Shown one piece after another: positions 60,827 through 64,000 of a stretch of DNA of 64,000 nt. Positions within the stretch are counted from its first letter, which is position 1, and each line of letters opens with the position of its first letter. The DNA lies in NCBI GenBank assembly GCA_964503315.1, contig CAZCZL010000014.1:1-64000 (forward strand), read 5' to 3'. Origin of the DNA: FEB-12 sp964503315. GTDB taxonomy: Bacteria > Zixibacteria > MSB-5A5 > GN15 > FEB-12. Made by a program: the position numbers and the translations under genes. The notes beneath the pieces were generated by a model. That model was not told where the DNA came from, ran no database searches, and was given only the letters and a program-made list of their open reading frames with translations.

Positions 60827-62083
60827 ATGATCAAGTCGGATATTAAGAATATCAAGCTTGCCGCGCAGGGGAAGCAGAAGATCGAATGGGCCGACCGCTC
60901 GATGCCGGTCCTCGAACTGATCCGTGAGCGGTTCACCAAAGAAAAACCGCTCAAAGGTGTCAATATCGCGGCCTGTCTGCATGTGACGACTGAGACCGCC
61001 AACCTGATGCGGACGCTCAAAGCCGGCGGCGCCAATCTGACGTTATGTGCGTCGAATCCCCTCTCTACGCAGGATGACACAGCCGCCGCGCTGGTCGCGG
61101 AATACGGCATTTCCACCTTCGCCATCAATGGCGAAGACCACAAGACCTACTACAAGCATATTCATCAGGCGCTGGATATCGAGCCGCATATCACGATGGA
61201 TGACGGCGCCGATCTGGTCTCGACTCTTCACACCGAACGAAAGAGCCAGGCGGGCAAAGTCTGGGCAGGGACGGAAGAGACCACCACGGGTGTCATTCGT
61301 CTCAAAGCAATGGAGCAGAACAACGCGCTTCTGTTTCCGGTGATCGCGGTGAATGAGTCTAAGACGAAGCATCTGTTCGACAATCGGTACGGTACCGGAC
61401 AGTCAACTTTAGATGGTGTCATTCGTGCCACCAATATGCTGATCGCCGGCTCAACCGTAGTGATCGCCGGTTACGGATGGTGCGGGCGTGGTGTTGCCAG
61501 TCGCGCCAAAGGTCTCGGGGCGAATGTGATCGTCACCGAGGTCGACGCGGTCAAGGGTATCGAAGCGGCGATGGATGGCTTTATGGTGATGCCGATGGCC
61601 AAGGCTGCCTCGATGGGTGATCTGTTTATTACGGTGACTGGTGATATCAATGTCATCCGACTTGAGCATGTGCTCAAAATGAAAGACCGCGCCATCATCT
61701 GTAATTCCGGCCATTTCAATGTTGAGATCGATCTGAAGGCGATCGCCAAAGCGGCGAAGTCTCATCGAATCGTCCGACCGCATGTCGAGGAGTTTGTGAT
61801 CGGGAAGCGGTGCGTGTATATCCTCGCCGATGGCCGTTTGATCAACTTGGCTTCTGCCGAGGGACATCCGGCGATGGTGATGGATATGTCGTTCGCCAAC
61901 CAGGCAATCGCGGCTGAGTATGTGGTGCAGAACCACGCCAAGCTGCAGAAGCGGGTCTACTCGGTTCCGGAGAAGCTGGATAATCTGATCGCGAGTCTGA
62001 AGCTGAAGTCGATGGGTGTCTCTATCGACCGCCTAACGCCCGAGCAGAAGAAGTATCTGGCAAGCTGGGAGTTGGGGACTTGA
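60827..62083 (+). CDS. ahcY: Adenosylhomocysteinase
   Basis: The 418-residue enzyme hydrolyses S-adenosylhomocysteine. It has the NAD-binding site (VVIAGYGWCGRGVASRAKG), the conserved KVWAGTEETTTG and NVGHFNVEID-type stretch (ICNSGHFNVEID), and KPDRYRYK-type tail replaced by ASWELGT. Lacking the ~40-residue insertion of many bacterial forms, it fits the shorter archaeal/Thermotoga-like group. It is coupled to metK, so SAM made here is rapidly recycled. Confidence 0.95.
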   Translation: MIKSDIKNIKLAAQGKQKIEWADRSMPVLELIRERFTKEKPLKGVNIAACLHVTTETANLMRTLKAGGANLTLCASNPLSTQDDTAAALVAEYGISTFAINGEDHKTYYKHIHQALDIEPHITMDDGADLVSTLHTERKSQAGKVWAGTEETTTGVIRLKAMEQNNALLFPVIAVNESKTKHLFDNRYGTGQSTLDGVIRATNMLIAGSTVVIAGYGWCGRGVASRAKGLGANVIVTEVDAVKGIEAAMDGFMVMPMAKAASMGDLFITVTGDINVIRLEHVLKMKDRAIICNSGHFNVEIDLKAIAKAAKSHRIVRPHVEEFVIGKRCVYILADGRLINLASAEGHPAMVMDMSFANQAIAAEYVVQNHAKLQKRVYSVPEKLDNLIASLKLKSMGVSIDRLTPEQKKYLASWELGT

Positions 62084-62103
62084 TCTGCCATTAATGATGA
62101 TTT

Positions 62104-62136
62104 AAAGGCGAAGCCGTGTGGTTTCGCCTTTTGTTG
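62104..62136 (+). terminator. Intrinsic terminator after ahcY
   Basis: A 12-pair stem with a GTGT loop (AAAGGCGAA at 62104-62112 with TTCGCCTTT at 62123-62131, extended inwards by GCC/GGT with one G-U pair) is followed by a U-rich tract. It lies 20 bp past the ahcY stop. Confidence 0.9.
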
Positions 62137-62158
62137 TTACTGATGGTGTGATGACGTC

Positions 62159-62206
62159 GTCATTGCGAGGAACATGCGAACGGAGTGAGCGGTCGACGAA
62201 GCAACC
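62159..62206. repeat. Dispersed intergenic repeat (GTCATTGCGAGGA...CGACGAAGCAAC type)
   Basis: GTCATTGCGAGGAAC...CGGTCGACGAAGCAACC matches the very widespread bacterial intergenic repeat whose units read GTCATTGCGAGGAGCGAAG and CGACGAAGCAATC. It lies between the ahcY terminator and the end of the TetR gene. Confidence 0.7.
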
Positions 62207-62215
62207 AACTCTCTG

Positions 62216-62869
62216 TTACGCTTTTATCCCATCAAACAGCACCGAAATCAAGTATTCCCCAGATGGTCGCGAGGAGATCCGCTTCCCAGCGTATTCTCTT
62301 CCGACAAGCGCGCCGAAGATGATCGCCACAAGATAGCCGGTAAGCTCCGGTTTGACATCGCGGCGTATCTCCCCCGTCTCTTCCCCGCGCTCGATGATCT
62401 CCTGCACATACTCGTGCACATGCCGTTCGATATCGATCCCTTCTATCTCCACAGCGGCGTGCTCCATCGCGTGCGTCGCGAACAGGTAGAAAATCTTTTC
62501 CGCCGGAAAAAGCTTCGCGTTGAGCACGACAGCATGATACAGGTGCAGTAGTCGATCACGAGCAAGCACCGCCTTCTCCTGGTGTTTTACTTCGGCGATC
62601 CACTTCCCGAAGAAATCATCGAAGACCAGAATGACAAACTCCAACAAATGCGATTTGGACGGAAAGTACTGGAAGAACGACCCCTTGGATATCCCCGCTT
62701 CTTTGCACAACCGGTCGATCGGCAGACCATCATACCCGTATCGTCCAAATAGCCGTATCGCCGTTTGATAGATAAGATTCTTCTTCTCCGGCGGTAGTCG
62801 CCGGAAAGTCTCGGTAACTACCTTCAGCTTGGCTAATTGCGCTATCTGATTCTCATCAATGACCGGCAT
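62216..62869 (-). CDS. TetR-family transcriptional regulator
   Basis: The 217-residue protein has the TetR HTH (residues 38-80; IRLFGRYGYDGLPIDRLCKEAGISKGSFFQYFPSKSHLL) and an all-alpha ligand-binding domain. It is divergent from the inositol-phosphate synthase gene, with an 18-bp palindrome in the gap (62885-62902) that is likely to be its operator. Ligand unknown. The start ATG 62869 is used; the HTH lies further in than in many TetR proteins. Confidence 0.88.
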   Translation of the reverse strand: MPVIDENQIAQLAKLKVVTETFRRLPPEKKNLIYQTAIRLFGRYGYDGLPIDRLCKEAGISKGSFFQYFPSKSHLLEFVILVFDDFFGKWIAEVKHQEKAVLARDRLLHLYHAVVLNAKLFPAEKIFYLFATHAMEHAAVEIEGIDIERHVHEYVQEIIERGEETGEIRRDVKPELTGYLVAIIFGALVGREYAGKRISSRPSGEYLISVLFDGIKA

Positions 62870-62884
62870 CCCGATACCTCATAT

Positions 62885-62902
62885 TATGACTATTTGGTCA
62901 TA
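62885..62902. promoter_or_regulatory. 18-bp palindromic TetR-type operator
   Basis: TATGAC-TATTTG-GTCATA is a perfect 6-6-6 inverted repeat centred between the divergent TetR gene (start 62869) and the inositol-phosphate synthase gene (start 63030). A second weaker inverted repeat (ATATAC...GTATAT, 62907-62925) follows, and -10-like TATACT (62908-62913) lies 17 bp after TATGAC, so the operator would overlap the promoter. Size and placement fit TetR autoregulation and control of the neighbour. Confidence 0.6.
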
Positions 62903-63029
62903 GAATATATACTATTACTGTATATTTGTCGTCAAGATTTCATTTCCGTTTGACTGGCGACGATAGCGGAATAGATTGCCGGGTATTACGACCTGATAAT
63001 TCACACTTAGAGGAAGGGATACCTGAACA

Positions 63030-64000
63030 ATGGGTAAAGTACGAGTCGCCATTATCGGCGTCGGCAACTGCGCGTCATCGCTGGTGCAAGGTGTCGAATT
63101 CTACAAGAAGGCGAAAGATGATGATATGGTGCCGGGGTTGATGCATGTCAACCTGGGTGGCTATCATATCCGTGATATCGAGTTCTCCGCCGCCATCGAT
63201 ATCGACAAAAACAAGGTCGGCAAGGATCTGGCGGATGCCGTCTTCACTAAGCCGAACTGCACGTACAAGTTTTCCAACGTGCCCAAGACCGGTGTCATCG
63301 TCCAGCGCGGCATGACCCACGATGGCCTCGGCCATTATCTTTCTCAGATCATCGAGAAGGCCCCCGGTGACACGGTCGATATCGTGAAACTGCTTCGCGA
63401 CACCAAGACCGATGTCGTCATCAACTACCTGCCGGTCGGCTCGGAAGAAGCGACCAAGTGGTATGTTGAGCAGATCCTCGAAGCCGGCTGCGGTCTTGTT
63501 AACTGCATTCCGGTCTTCATCGCCCGTGAGCCGTATTGGCAGAAGCGGTTCCGTGAGAAAGGTCTCCCGGTCATCGGCGATGATATCAAATCGCAGGTTG
63601 GCGCCACGATCGTCCACCGCATCATGACCCGCCTTTTCTACGAGCGCGGAGTTCGTCTTGAGCGGACCAGCCAGCTCAACGTCGGCGGCAACACCGACTT
63701 CCTGAATATGCTGGAGCGTTCGCGCCTCGAGTCCAAAAAGATCTCCAAGACCAACTCGGTGACCAGCCAGTTGCCGTACGAGATGGAGCCGGCCAATATC
63801 CATATCGGTCCGTCCGACTATGTCGAGTGGCTCTCCGACCGCAAGTGGGCGTATATCCGCATGGAAGGGACGACCTTTGGCAATGTCCCGCTCAACTGCG
63901 AGATGAAGCTGGAAGTTTGGGACTCCCCGAACTCCGCCGGTGTGGTGATCGATGCCGTCCGTTGCTGCAAGCTCGGTATGGACAACGGTCTCTCCGGCGC
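63030..64000 (+). CDS. ino1: myo-Inositol-3-phosphate synthase (N-terminal part, cut by window edge)
   Basis: The first 323 codons are present. The N-terminal NAD-binding stretch (VRVAIIGVGNCASSLVQGVEFYKKAK) and VINYLPVGSEEATKWYVEQ, GDDIKSQVGATIVHRIM and NVGGNTDFLNM are typical of the MIPS type found in Actinobacteria, archaea and Thermotoga. The enzyme converts glucose-6-phosphate to inositol-3-phosphate. Start ATG 63030 has GGAAGGG about 8-10 bases upstream. It is divergent from a TetR gene with a palindromic operator between. Confidence 0.92.
   Translation, partial: MGKVRVAIIGVGNCASSLVQGVEFYKKAKDDDMVPGLMHVNLGGYHIRDIEFSAAIDIDKNKVGKDLADAVFTKPNCTYKFSNVPKTGVIVQRGMTHDGLGHYLSQIIEKAPGDTVDIVKLLRDTKTDVVINYLPVGSEEATKWYVEQILEAGCGLVNCIPVFIAREPYWQKRFREKGLPVIGDDIKSQVGATIVHRIMTRLFYERGVRLERTSQLNVGGNTDFLNMLERSRLESKKISKTNSVTSQLPYEMEPANIHIGPSDYVEWLSDRKWAYIRMEGTTFGNVPLNCEMKLEVWDSPNSAGVVIDAVRCCKLGMDNGLSG

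Overview
The window looks like a chromosomal piece (roughly mid-50s to 60 percent G+C by eye) of an uncultivated FCB-group bacterium, most plausibly a Zixibacteria-like lineage. This rests on the large secreted proteins ending in a YPNPY-type region, the proteases carrying paired dockerin-like repeats (DLTDLS..I.YLT), the outer-membrane and lipoprotein genes with an LptF/LptG pair, and the housekeeping gene types. No rRNA is present to fix the taxonomy, so the placement is an inference from protein style.

Layout. 1-3525 (minus): ATP synthase operon atpZ, an atpI-like gene, atpB, E, F, H and the start of atpA, behind a strong promoter at 3558-3585. 3746-7785 (plus): a haem-c lipoprotein, an orphan LivF-type ATPase and cytochrome bd oxidase cydAB. 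7797-20887 (minus): two tandem giant secreted paralogues, a haem-c chemoreceptor, a papain-like protease and an M6 metalloprotease, both proteases with dockerin-like ends. 21299-23227: a hybrid histidine kinase with a sigma-28-like promoter. 23228-34378 (minus): small membrane and cytoplasmic proteins, flavin reductase, PflX-like radical SAM protein, APC permease, methyltransferase and GNAT, an SPFH/zinc-ribbon pair, and two lipoproteins. 34609-34697: tRNA-Ser(GGA). 34837-41806: YhaM-like nuclease, lptF-lptG-methyltransferase, a cytidylate-kinase-like protein, CsaA, and a Tat-exported nitroreductase-like protein. 41953-43653: an outer-membrane protein in AT-richer DNA. 43723-45348: PfkB kinase and CDP-alcohol phosphotransferase. 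45448-54070: obg, dprA, ptsH, then a repeat-rich gap and a third giant secreted paralogue, then ptsI and phosphoglucose/phosphomannose isomerase. 54096-58556: a redox-disulfide protein, a four-gene membrane cluster of unknown function and a lipoprotein. 58647-62083: nucleotidyltransferase, metK, ahcY. 62216-64000: TetR regulator divergent from an inositol-phosphate synthase, with an 18-bp palindrome between them.

How it fits together. Respiration is served by ATP synthase and a bd oxidase with a CRP/FNR-type site upstream. Two proteins with c-type haem motifs, one a chemoreceptor, point to periplasmic redox sensing. HPr and enzyme I occur without any sugar-specific PTS component in the window, which suggests a regulatory role. 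metK and ahcY form a SAM-cycle pair, and the inositol-phosphate synthase could feed a CDP-alcohol phosphotransferase.

The best candidates for undescribed biology are the membrane cluster at 54389-57412, the three-member secreted family (one copy lying between ptsH and ptsI, flanked by related repeats), the kinase whose receiver domain has Asn at the phosphoacceptor position, and the TetR/inositol control region.
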